Assembly (NCBI GenBank): GCA_008802785.1
Contig: VUYT01000031.1
Location: 124,001-188,000 of the forward strand
Direction of reading: 5' to 3'
Source: Symmetrospora coprosmae
Lineage: Eukaryota > Basidiomycota > Cystobasidiomycetes > Symmetrosporaceae
DNA length: 64,000 nt
Position 1 is the first letter of the stretch. The number at the start of each line of letters is the position of its first letter. The notes below the pieces were generated by a model that saw only the letters and a list, made by a program, of their open reading frames with translations, was not told the DNA's origin and did no database searches. Positions 45,684-55,339 of the stretch are shown in pieces. A program made the position numbers and the translations under genes.

Positions 45684-46898
45684 GGGGATGTATCGACGAA
45701 GGAGCGACTGGGGTGAGCAAGTGCGGGTGAGATAGAGATGTGCGATGAAGCAGAGCAGAGCTGCACACGACACGAAGTCGGTCCGGGCGGACTGTATTAT
45801 AGCTTTCACCGCACCAGAGTCGCGAAATTGCCCCGCCCTCTGCCAGTGTCTCGCGATGTCATCTTGAGCGGGTCCGCAACGGGCTGGGCCCTTTGATGCC
45901 CTCAGCAAAGGTGACTCCGCCCATAGCAACCAGCCAGGCTTATCGGTCGCTGCAGGTGGCAGCTGCAGGAAAGGCCATCCGTCGCATCCGCGTGGCTGGC
46001 CTGCCGTCGTAGCCGCGCGGGCACTATATGCAGAAGCACGGGCCCGCATAGGAGACAAGGCAACGAAGCCTTCAACGGAGCTGCTCCGGTCTGCCGGACT
46101 CCGCTTCGGGGACTCAGAACGGCGGAGAAGGCCCATCCACGTTCAGTCCTCGCAGGCCAGTCCTCAGCGAATGTGCAGCGGAGCACCTCGTCATGCGCGA
46201 TCTGCGCAACTGCGTTTCTCACGGTCACGGCTCCTCCATAATACTGTACTTCCATTACGTATCCGCGTATCCGCGTGTCTGCATCTCATCGCGCTGTTAC
46301 GCTTCTGTGCACAGCGCAGCCTCGAGTACGGTCGGTGGGTACTGTCGTTTACGTCTGCACTTTAGGGCTGCAGAACACCATCTTCCGTCGCGGTCAGCCA
46401 GAGGACCTGCTCAGAGACGGCCGAAGAGGGTCTGGGCAGCGCGAGCTGAGCCGTTGGACAAGTCCGATACCATCAGAACCGCGGAACGGCCAACAACACA
46501 AAACGCCATACCACGCAGTAACAGCGAGGCGTGCCGCGACCGGACGCGCCCGGCAAGACAATGCAGGCGGAACCATCTGGCGCGAGGATTCGCCGTAGAG
46601 GCTCAGCCGACATGGACTCGCGACCCTCTGGGCAGACATCGAAGGACCAGCCACATGCTGCGCGCTGGCGCTTGAAGGGACCAGCTGAATCAGTCACGGC
46701 CGAGGTCAGGTGCCTTCAGCCAGACTTCCGTACTCCTGCTTTCAGTGCCTCCGTGCCATTGCAGGAAGCTTGAGAACATCAGGAGTGCAGCAACTCCATT
46801 TGTTTGCTTTTTCGCAGTTGGCTGCGATACTGGCTACATGTGTGTCTCGGAAAGTTGGCCATAGAACAACGAGCTCGCGCCGTTTCTGAGACAGGCCT
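45684..46898. other. Gene-free stretch
   Basis: 1215 nt upstream of the Cys-rich protein gene. The longest frames (45902..46255 minus, 46193..46675 plus) have no family features and are probably chance. No repeat or RNA feature is seen. Confidence 0.45.
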
Positions 46899-47633
46899 TT
46901 ACTTGCTGGGCGGGCGGCGCGTAGGCGGCTTTGTGCCCTCGTGCTCTACATGAAGGAAGACAGGCGCATCCGCAGACGGTCAGCGATTGCAGCTGAATGC
47001 ATGTGTCTCTGGGTGTCTGGTATGCACTCACCAGTCTCCTTGTCGGAGCCGCCCATCGCGAGGTCGTGTCCCTCAGGATTGAGCTTGCCGAGGCCGCCGC
47101 TCTTCTGGCTGGGCAGGCTTGACTTTGCCTGTTGCCGTGGCCGCAAAAGTGCACACAGGGCACAGGAGAGAGTCACACGTCAGCAGCTACTCTGGCAGCA
47201 CAGCCGGCCAAATTGCGACCATCATCAACGCACCATTGCCTTGCCGAGCTGGTCTGGCTCGCCCGTCTTGCGGTAGTTGAAGAAGGCAAGGGCCCCAATG
47301 GCGAGGGCAAAGGCGGACGCGACGGGGATGAAGTTTGAGCGGCCCGCTGCTGTCGCTGCCTTTGTGGTCGCGTCGGCGCCAGGGTTGGGCGGGTTGCTCT
47401 GGAAGCGCCTGCAGATGGAGAGAAGGCAGGCTCGGGGAAGGTGGCGGGATACCGAGGAGGCGGAGCAGTGAATAGAGACGTGGTAGATTCAGAGTGCCAT
47501 CGCAGAGCAGATGCAGCTGCCTATCCGTCATCCCTGAGCACCGGACTCACTTCGCGAAGGTCGCCCCGGGCGCGGCTGATCGGCGGCCGGCGATTGGCGC
47601 TGCGCTGCGTGCGGTTCGGGTGAGTGCCTGCAT
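46899..47633 (-). CDS. Small mitochondrial membrane protein, hypothetical
   Basis: Four exons, 5' to 3': 47551..47633, 47234..47408, 47032..47122, 46899..46945; 131 aa with matching phases. The N-terminus MQALTRTARSAAPIAGRRSA is Arg/Ala-rich without acids, as in a mitochondrial presequence. A short linker RFQSNPPNPGAD leads to a single hydrophobic helix FIPVASAFALAIGALAFFNY, then a basic/polar tail with GGLGKLNPEGHD and KPPTRRPPSK. Probably an inner-membrane protein with the tail in the intermembrane space or matrix. No family is recognised. Introns are 142, 111 and 86 nt, longer than usual in this window. Located immediately downstream of PSD1, another mitochondrial gene, on the same strand. 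Confidence 0.65.
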
Positions 47634-48039
47634 ACTGAGGTGAGGTAAGATACTGCGAGAGTGGGCGTGCTAGAGGAGCAAGTAAAGTGTTGGTGGTGCA
47701 GTGGAGCGGATCAAGGTGGCCGGGGCAGCTCTCTCGCTCTGCGTCATCTCACCCAGGCCAGATCGTCTGATCGCGAGGATAGGGGGAGACTGACGCTGGG
47801 CGACGCGACTGGCCGGTCTGCTCGACAGTGAAGGAGGTACAAGGGGGTGTGCACTACGAGCAGCCAGCAGCGCATTGCTTGGGCCTACTCCCTTCCAGTC
47901 TCTTTCTGTGTGTTGCCATGTTTCTAGCTTTCATACACGCACAAGCTCCTACCGCACCGCTCATTTTACGTACATCCGCATCATGGTTTCGCATCTCCCG
48001 AGGTCGACCAGTCTCTATCGCTCACCACCTACGGACCCT
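47634..48039. other. Intergenic region
   Basis: 406 nt between the small mitochondrial gene start and the PSD1 stop. Nothing else is supported. Confidence 0.4.
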
Positions 48040-50217
48040 TCACTGCGCAGGTGCCTGCTCTACCTTTGCCTCTGCTGGCAACGGCCCAATCTTGCCGAGC
48101 GGTTCGCCCATCTTGATCTTTTCGCCCCGCTTGACGCAAAAGTGGAACCCTTCCTCGCCGTTCGAGGGCGCCTCGAAAATCATGACGATCGTGCTTCCAA
48201 GCCTGCGTCCACACCAAATGCACGCAGAGGTGCCATGTCAGCCGATACTCGTTCGCATGCTTGCCTGGGACCGGGGCCGGGACGCACCAGAATCCGCCCA
48301 TCTCCTCGCCGGCCTTGAGCATCTTGCCACCGAGCAGCGTCGATGATTTCGCATACGTTGCCTCGCTGTACTCGCCAACGAGCTGCTTCCTCTTCGCCGG
48401 GCTGTTTGTCTTGAGGTCGGCGTCGAAATTGATGCGGATCGAGCCGACGTTGGTCGCGCCGACGGGGACGTAGCTGAAGAAGCCGTGCTTCCACCTGCCG
48501 AGGAGGGCGACGCGCTCGTTGAGAACAAACAGGTCTTTAAGCAGGCGCGTCATGTATGGGCTGACGCTGAACAGCTCGCCTGCAAAGTGCCGGCGCCGCT
48601 CAACGACCCAGTTCACGGGCGAGTGGAAGCGGTGGTAGTCCCCCGGCGCGAGGTACACGACGCAAAAGTACATGCGGTTGCCTGGCTTGGGCACACCGCG
48701 CAGCGTCCAGTGCCCGGAGGAGGCGTCAAACGTCTGCGAGGCCAGCTTGAGCTGCTCGCCGAATGTGTGCTGGTTCGTCGCAGAATCCCCGCCGTCCAGC
48801 GACGAGTCGGTCGTTGACCGCCCGGTCGTCTGGGAAGGGAGCGAAGCGTCGTGCGCCTCCTTGTGAGGTGTGATGATGCTCTGCGAGCTCGAGCTGCCTC
48901 CCTCCTGCCCGGGTTCCTGGTTCGCGTGCGCCTCGCCGCCCACGAGTTGGTCGACGGTGTAGTGCAGCCCATTCAGGTTTGCAAACTCGCGCTCGTCCAC
49001 GACGGCCTCGTCCGACGTCTGCTCCTGTCCCGCTGCGATCCGCGCGTGCGTCTGTTCTGGCGCGGCCGACCGGTTCTTTGGCACTCCCGACCCTGCTGCC
49101 TGTCCCGCACCGGAGAGGAGCTGGTCGAGCGAGTACGTGACGCCCTTGACCTGCTCGACGCGTCTGTTCTCGATGTAGCCAAAATTGACGACGCGCCCGT
49201 CTGCAGGGCTGACGAGGTCGTACTGGTCGCTGTGGATGGGCCGGACCCCGTCCTTCAGGCGGCGCATGAAGAACTCGGACAAGGAGCGGTAGTTGCGCAG
49301 GTCTTCGTCGGCGCATTCCGACAGGTTCACCCCAAAGATCCAGGAGTAGAGCTTGTACCCTGGGACGCGGAACCAGACGGGCAGCGTGTATTCGTTGAGC
49401 GCACCGTAGATGCGCGAGATGGTCCGCAAGGGCAGGGCGCCAATGACGTGGACCTGCGTGCAGGTCAATATAGAGGTCTGGGTGGTCAGCGTCTGGACAG
49501 ACACGCAAGCGGTAGCGTGAGCCCGGGAGCAACAGGTGCGCCGGGTGCTCCATACGTCCTTGGACGCTCATGCATCCGTCGCCCGGCGCCCAGAAAGGCG
49601 GAGCAGCCGCAGATTACCCACTTGCCAGGGCCCCTTCACGCTGGGCATGTTGTCCTCTGTCGAGTCATACGTGCCATCTCTAAAGTCCGGATGCGAGTGT
49701 GACGACTGCTGCCTGGACTGCTTCCAGAGTGTCAGCCCGGCGAGCACGGCAATCCCGCCTGCGATGGGCAGAGGGCGCCAGCGGATGGGCGTTGTGTTCC
49801 ACGAGTGCCGCATGCGGGCTGTGCGAATGCGCAGTTCCGCGGTGAGGCATGAGAGCGTCAGCTACGTGGCTTGACCATGCGCGTCGCCATGGGGCTCCCT
49901 CGACAAGCAGCCCGGATGGGCCGGAACGCACCGCTCCACGGTGCCTGGCTCTTGCTCCCGCTAGCTGAGGGACCCGCAGCGCCGGCGGCGGTCTTGCTTA
50001 TGGGAGCCTTGCTGCTGCCACCAGGCTCGGAGCCCGGACCAGGCGGCGGCGTAGGCGGCGTGGACGTTGTCAATGCCCGCCGATGACGAGGAAGAGCGCC
50101 TCGACCCTGGAGCCGTGCATGGTGGACGAAGGCTGCATGCGACGGCGACGGCGACGGGCCAACACGAAGAAGCACGCTCGCCCTGGCCGCTGCCATGGAA
50201 GGGCTCGCACTGCTCAT
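48040..50217 (-). CDS. PSD1: Phosphatidylserine decarboxylase, mitochondrial type I
   Basis: Four exons, 5' to 3': 49866..50217, 49622..49818, 48288..49453, 48040..48202; 625 aa, phases 1, 0, 2. An Arg/Ala/Ser-rich presequence (MSSASPSMAAARASVLLR) and one TM segment (about 135-155, PIAGGIAVLAGLTL) fit an inner-membrane type I enzyme. The catalytic part shows IGALPLRTISRIYG, NLSECADEDLRNYRSLSEFF, SPADGRVVNFG, GDYHRFHSPVNW and the autoprocessing motif LGST, placed just after the last intron (Ser becomes the pyruvoyl cofactor). It converts phosphatidylserine to phosphatidylethanolamine. An Ala/Ser/Gln-rich insertion of about 130 residues lies between SPADGRV and GDYHRF. The third intron is 85 nt; the second, 168 nt, is the longest. 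Divergent from the FYVE gene. Confidence 0.95.
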
Positions 50218-50611
50218 CTGTCTATTATACCGTATGTGCAGCGTTGTCCTGCGGTGAGCCACGGTCGGCCAATTTCCGGTCGGGCAACGCGGCTGCTGCC
50301 TGGGTAGGACGGACGGGCGGGATCTCCGGGGGCCGCGGAGACGGGGGCGGAGGGAGGAGCGGAAGCATGCACACAGGCTCATCGCCTCTGACAAGCTCCT
50401 CGACTACTGGACTGGCTCTCATCTCCCTTCGCTCTTTTCCGTCCGCATTATATTATACACTCGCCTTTCAGACGCAGCAGTCTAGCAGTCTATTCTCGAC
50501 TGCTGCTGTTCTCCTTGTTGCAGCACTCGTCTTCCCCCCCAACTACGTGCGCTCCAACGCGCGCCCTCCGCCCGCCTCAAAGTCACGAGAAAGCAGCAAC
50601 CGCAGCTGGAG
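50218..50611. promoter_or_regulatory. Bidirectional promoter region, PSD1 / FYVE gene
   Basis: 394 nt separate the two start codons. An AT-rich stretch (TATATTATAC) lies near 50448-50457, oriented towards the FYVE gene. Confidence 0.4.
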
Positions 50612-52772
50612 ATGACCACCCAGCTCGACGACAGCTGCGGGTACGCCCTCACGGTATCGAGCAGAGCGAGAAGGGGCAATAGACCTCTGCACTGTCCCGC
50701 TGCTGTGAGTCACCACTCCTTGTTGCTCTCCAGCCAATCTTGCTCGTCCCATCTGTCGCCGCTGCCGCTGCTGCCGCCTCCTCCGCCTCCGCACGCATTT
50801 CACGCGGTTGTCTTGTCCTCGTCTTGTGGTAAGGCCGGGGTAAGGGGCGGCGGTCAGGGCGGGGGAAGGGACAGGGAAGGGAAGGTGGCAAAGAGCAGGC
50901 TGCAGCGCAATACCCATACAATCCCTCAATTGCACATGTGCTGATTCCCGTCTTGCTACTAACTCTGTCCCCCATCTTCTGCTCACAGCTCCGACGAGAT
51001 CGCCCTGCCTCGAACCTCCCCGCGCTTCACCTGCCTCCGTCCTACACCTCCGCCCCTAGCAACACCAGCCCGACACAGAGCAAACGCAGCTCAAGTACGA
51101 GCACAAGCACCCATGCAGGCCCACCTACCATTCCCATCGCACGGAGATACTCGCCTTCAGGGACGCCCTCCTCCGAGCTCCGCGGCAACCCTTTCGATGC
51201 ACAGGGAGCATCCATGCCGGGAGAGCAGCGACGGGGAGCAATGACGCCCACGGGGACTGCTTCCATGTCAGGCTCCATTGCGAGCCTTCGCTCCCCGCTG
51301 TCGCCCAGCAGCAGCATCGCCACCTCGTCCATCACTTCACCGGCTGGCCCGAGTCAGTCGGCAGCGCCACAAGGCAAGATGCTCCCTAGAGCTGAATGGC
51401 ATCCAGATGCGTCCACATCGCGCTGCTCCTACCGCGACTGCACTGCCGTCTTCCCACCTGTGCGCGCGTCGCCACCCTCCGCGTCCGCGTCCGCAGAGGA
51501 GGCTGCCCCAACAGGGCAGAAAGGCCTGCGCGCCCTGTCCGCATCCCTCGCGCACCTCGCGCACAACCCGCTCCGCTACCACCGCAGACACCACTGCCGC
51601 GCGTGCGGGCGCATCTACTGCGCTGCGCACTCGAGCAGCACCCTCCCGCTCGAAGTGGCGCCCGAGGACCGCGACTGCCCGGGTGCGCCTGGCCTGCCGT
51701 ACGCAGCGGCGGCTGCAAGTGCAGACACAGAGCAGCAGGGCTCGCCGTTCATCATCGCGCGCATTACGGGCCGAAAGGGCTCCTGGACGCCTGGCGCGCC
51801 TGCGAGGGGAGCGGGAGCGGGGACGATGCTCACTCCACCGCTCTCTACGGACGGCAGCCCATCCGAGCACTACTTTGCCGGCGCCGGTACCAGCGCCGGC
51901 ATGCCGGCTCCCGCTCCTATTCCCACTCCTGCACCTGTGGTCAACGCGCGCGTCTGCGATGACTGTCACGTCTCGCTGCTTGTCGCTGCCTCCCTCGCGA
52001 GCATCAACCAGGCGGCTGTAGCGCAGCTGCAGAGCGGCAAGGCGTCCCCGCCTCTCGCACGCCGGCTGGCTGCTGGTCAGCGATCATCGTCTACTGCACG
52101 CGACGCACCGAGTCAGGTGCGCACCTCGGCGCCAGCGTCTGCCAGGCACTCGCCTGCAGCTAGCACGAGCACAAGTCCGAGCGCCACGACGGTCGTCGAC
52201 CAGCGCGCGCGTCAGGAATCCGGCGACAGCCTCGCTTCTGCCACTTCGTCGGCATGCGCCTCGACGTCGGCTTCGGCGTCGAGCAGCGCAGTCAGCCTAG
52301 ACACTGCGGGGACCACGCCACCTTCTGCGCCATCTGGAAAGATGTCGCCTCGCTCGCCGGCAGACGACAGTAGGCTTCTTGTCGCCGCCGCTGTTGACGG
52401 GCAGCACGCGGCAGCGCCTACCACACTCATCGCTGGAGACGACGCTGCATCTCCGAGCATGGCGGAGCAGTACGGCGTGCCCCAGCGCCTGACTGCAGAT
52501 GTCCAAGTGGAAGACCAGGCGCAGCTGAAGCAGCAGGCGCAAGCGCAAGCGCATTACACCCACGCACGGGTCGCTCAACTCGCAAGCAACCAGATGCACG
52601 TCTATGGCGAGGGCAATCCCGGCACATCGGGCCCGCCTGATAGCCTCGAGAGCTCCATCGGCTCCACTCCTGGAGCTGGGTGGACGTGGTCAACGTAAGT
52701 GGTTCTGCATCCACTTGTCAGATCAGGATCCGCGACTGACTGTCATCCCTCAACCTACGCAACAGGTTCTGA
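50612..52772 (+). CDS. FYVE-type zinc-finger protein
   Basis: Three exons: 50612..50704, 50989..52694, 52766..52772; 601 aa. The last exon adds only one Phe and the stop (7 nt). The first intron is 284 nt. The FYVE-type domain starts at about residue 168 with EWHPD, followed by CSYRDCTAVF, a 45-residue insertion, YHRRHHCRACGRIYCAAHSS (RRHHCR core) and TLPLEV, and closes after a long insertion at RVCDDCHVSL (about 352). All eight zinc ligands can be assigned. Such domains bind phosphatidylinositol 3-phosphate on endosomes. The flanks are Ser/Pro-rich and disordered. Related basidiomycete proteins of unknown function have the same split FYVE. The exon-1 choice (31 residues, GTGAGT donor) is the least certain element. 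Confidence 0.78.
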
Positions 52773-53165
52773 GCATGCCACACTGGACATAACCCTTGCT
52801 GTCTTGGCGATCCAGCAGTGCAGGTCGCCTCGCTCGCCTGCTTGACCGTTCCCAGCAGTTCGTCCCAATATCATCGTTATCGCATCAGACGCATCTTTCG
52901 ACAGTGTTTTGTTGTTCATAGAGCTTTCATTCAGCATTGTCGGGTAGCATCGCATCCTTCGCACGCGGCCGATCAGGGTCGAGCAGTAGCAATTATAGAC
53001 GTGGGGCGTAGTTCACTGCACGTTCTCGACGAATATGAGCTGGAGTATGTCTTCCCAAGCCACTATGACAGACCGCAGTACCCTTCAAGATATGCTCGAT
53101 TGTCCGACTTCCGCATTTGCTATCTTTCACGCTCGCCCAAGACTGCAAACGAGCGATGCTCGCGC
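52773..53165. other. Convergent intergenic region
   Basis: 393 nt between the FYVE gene and GET3 stops. No supported feature. Confidence 0.4.
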
Positions 53166-55216
53166 TCACTGCTTCAGCCCGGGCGGAATGTACGGCGTCA
53201 CCAGCATCTTTGAGAATCTGGATGGACGTGTGCAGTGCGCAGCAAGCGTCAATGCATCAGCTTCTGCCCCACATCCTCGCATCGCATCGTGCGTCCTGCA
53301 CGCGCATCGGGCGGGCGGAGAAGCAGCACGAGGCAACGAGACGCACTCTTTGATCTTTTCGCTCCCGCGCACCTCCTCCGTCAGCAGAGGCATCTTTACG
53401 ACGTGGAAGTCCTCGACGTAGAGGTCGTTGATCTCGTTGAGGTACTTTTTCTGCATTGCCCAGCGGACCCTGCAGTGCTCGCAGGAAGAGTCTGTGCGCA
53501 AGGCAAGGCAACGCAACGTACGCGCGCCAGGGAAAGCGGAGGCAGTCAGGGCATTGCAGAGAGGGCGAGAACTCGGACAGTGCACAAAGCCGTCGTGTTA
53601 GGAACGCACCGGCTTTGGGGAAGAGCAGCTGATTGACGACAATGCTGTGCGTGTCGATCTCGTAGCTCGTGAGCTCCTGGATGAGGCGCTCCGTCTCGTA
53701 CAGGCTGAGGAACTCGGAGATGCACACGCAGACAAACGTCGTCTTTTCTGGGTCTTTGAACTGCGTGTTGACCTCGGTGATGACCTCGCGCATGCTGTCG
53801 AGCTTGCTGAACATCTCGTCCGTGTTGGTCGGGACGCCCATCATGGAGGACATCTGGAGGAGAGGTCAAGCGAAGAGGAGAGACGACAGGCGGGTGCGTG
53901 CCCATGGCGGCGGTCAGCTCGTACCGAGTGCAGAAGGGGAAGCTGTCTGCCTCATTGAGCCATCGTGCCGTAGCGAGCGAGCAGACGGTTGCTGATGCTG
54001 CTTCTGCTGCAAGCGATGGTTGCACACGCACCGACTGCATCATTGGCCCAAACTTGCCAGAGAGCGTCGAGAGCTTTGCGAGGGCCTTCTCGAGGACCGA
54101 AGGGAACGAGAGGAAGCGGAGCGTGTGTCCCGTGGGCGCCGTGTCAAACACAATGACCGAGTACTGCATCGACTTTACGTGCCTGCGATGCATCCGGCAG
54201 GAACAGCTGATTAGACGGTTGCACCTGCAGGCAATCTGCGAGACCGCAGCCAGCCTGCGTGCGACCGGCGCCGACGCACTTCATGATCTCGGCGAAGCCC
54301 ATGGCCTCGTCCACGCCTGGAATAGCGAATGCCAGGTCCTGAAGCATGCCGCCCATCTGTCCGCCTTCGTCTGCGATGGCGGGCGATGGGCAACAGCAAT
54401 GCGGGCGCAAACGCACATGAATCAACGCGGCAGCGCAACGGCATCAGCGGGGCTCACACGCGCGCGTCGCTCGCTTCGCGTCGCATCCGCAGAAGGCACG
54501 TGGCGCAGCACGCAGCACCCACTGCTGTCAATCATCTCCTGCATGCTCCCCGATGGGTCAATCTCCATTGCGTACAGGTTCGGGTAGCCGTTGACGAGGG
54601 TGGCATCTTTTGAGAACTTTTGGCTAAAGGCGTCCGACAGGTTGTGAGCTGGGTCGGTGGAGCTGCGTGTGTGCGTGTGTGCGTGTGTGCGTGTGTGCGT
54701 ATATGATGCGCGTCAGTCTGTGGGGATGGGGATGTCCACGTGTCGAGGTGCATCTGCCCCAGCCCGTAAGGTAGGACGCACATGAGGAGGACGGACTCCC
54801 GCGCAAAGGAGAGCTGGGTTGCCAGAGAGCAGGCTGTGGTTGTCTTGCCTGTGTCGGGTGTCGTGTGTCGTGTGTACGTGTGTGTGAGCCTTCCTTGCTC
54901 GTCGCTACAGGCGGGCGAGGTGAGGACGCACCGACACCACCCTTTCCACCTGAGCAGCGATGACTTGGCCGTGTCAGCAGTGGGAGCAGTCGCAGCAGTC
55001 GCAGCACATATATATTCGTCGAACGCACCGACAAAGATCCACTTCAGGCTGGCAGTCAGCATGATGTCCCGTGTCAGCTACAGTATAGCCTAGCCTGCCC
55101 CATACGTTGCCCCTCCCTTCCCCTCACGTCTTCTGGTCGATGATGGTCTGCAACGAGGCCTCGAGGGCGTTCTCTGGGTTCATGACTGCATAGTCTGTGT
55201 TGATGGCCTCTGCCAT
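53166..55216 (-). CDS. GET3: Tail-anchored-protein targeting ATPase Get3
   Basis: Ten exons, 5' to 3': 55128..55216, 55029..55048, 54932..54949, 54782..54848, 54523..54662, 54280..54370, 54032..54182, 53610..53853, 53347..53491, 53166..53217; 338 aa, the normal family length, all phases closing. The deviant P-loop GGKGGVGKT (residues 37-45) is split over three tiny exons. Then come [12 protein letters not shown] (switch I), [16 protein letters not shown] (switch II), [22 protein letters not shown] (base-recognition), the zinc-binding CEHC pair and the C-terminal [13 protein letters not shown]. Get3 is a cytosolic homodimeric ATPase that receives tail-anchored proteins from the Sgt2-Get4/5 complex and delivers them to Get1/2 at the ER. 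Introns (79-178 nt) are longer than in neighbours; one holds a GTGTGTGC microsatellite. Confidence 0.96.
54664..54702. repeat. GTGTGTGC microsatellite in a GET3 intron
   Basis: Several tandem GTGTGTGC units within intron 54663..54781; read on the gene strand, they are CA-rich and lie close to the acceptor. Confidence 0.85.
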
Positions 55217-55339
55217 GGCTGCTATCTATGCGATATTGAATGTGTCCGATGAGAGGAGATGAGCGCGCTCCCTGTTACATGGTCGCCCTGCCTGCCTGCC
55301 TGCCTGCCTGCCTGTCTGCCTTCTGCCATTCAGCCAAAG
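55217..55339. promoter_or_regulatory. Bidirectional promoter region, GET3 / SRP68
   Basis: Only 123 nt between the two start codons, including a tandem CCTG run (55287-55320) immediately upstream of SRP68. The short distance makes shared regulation likely. Confidence 0.55.
55287..55320. repeat. CCTG tandem repeat in the GET3-SRP68 spacer
   Basis: About eight CCTG units (one with a T variant) directly before the SRP68 start codon. Confidence 0.8.

Noticed and set aside
45222-46136. 304-codon minus-strand frame extending the Cys-rich protein upstream
   Set aside because: The ATG at 45683 starts a clean signal peptide; the upstream extension has no domain, and the reading beyond 45486 ignores introns that restore the Cys pattern.
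54663-54705. Z-DNA-like or origin signal in the GTGTGTGC tract
   Set aside because: It is a simple microsatellite in an intron; nothing else supports an origin or regulatory role.
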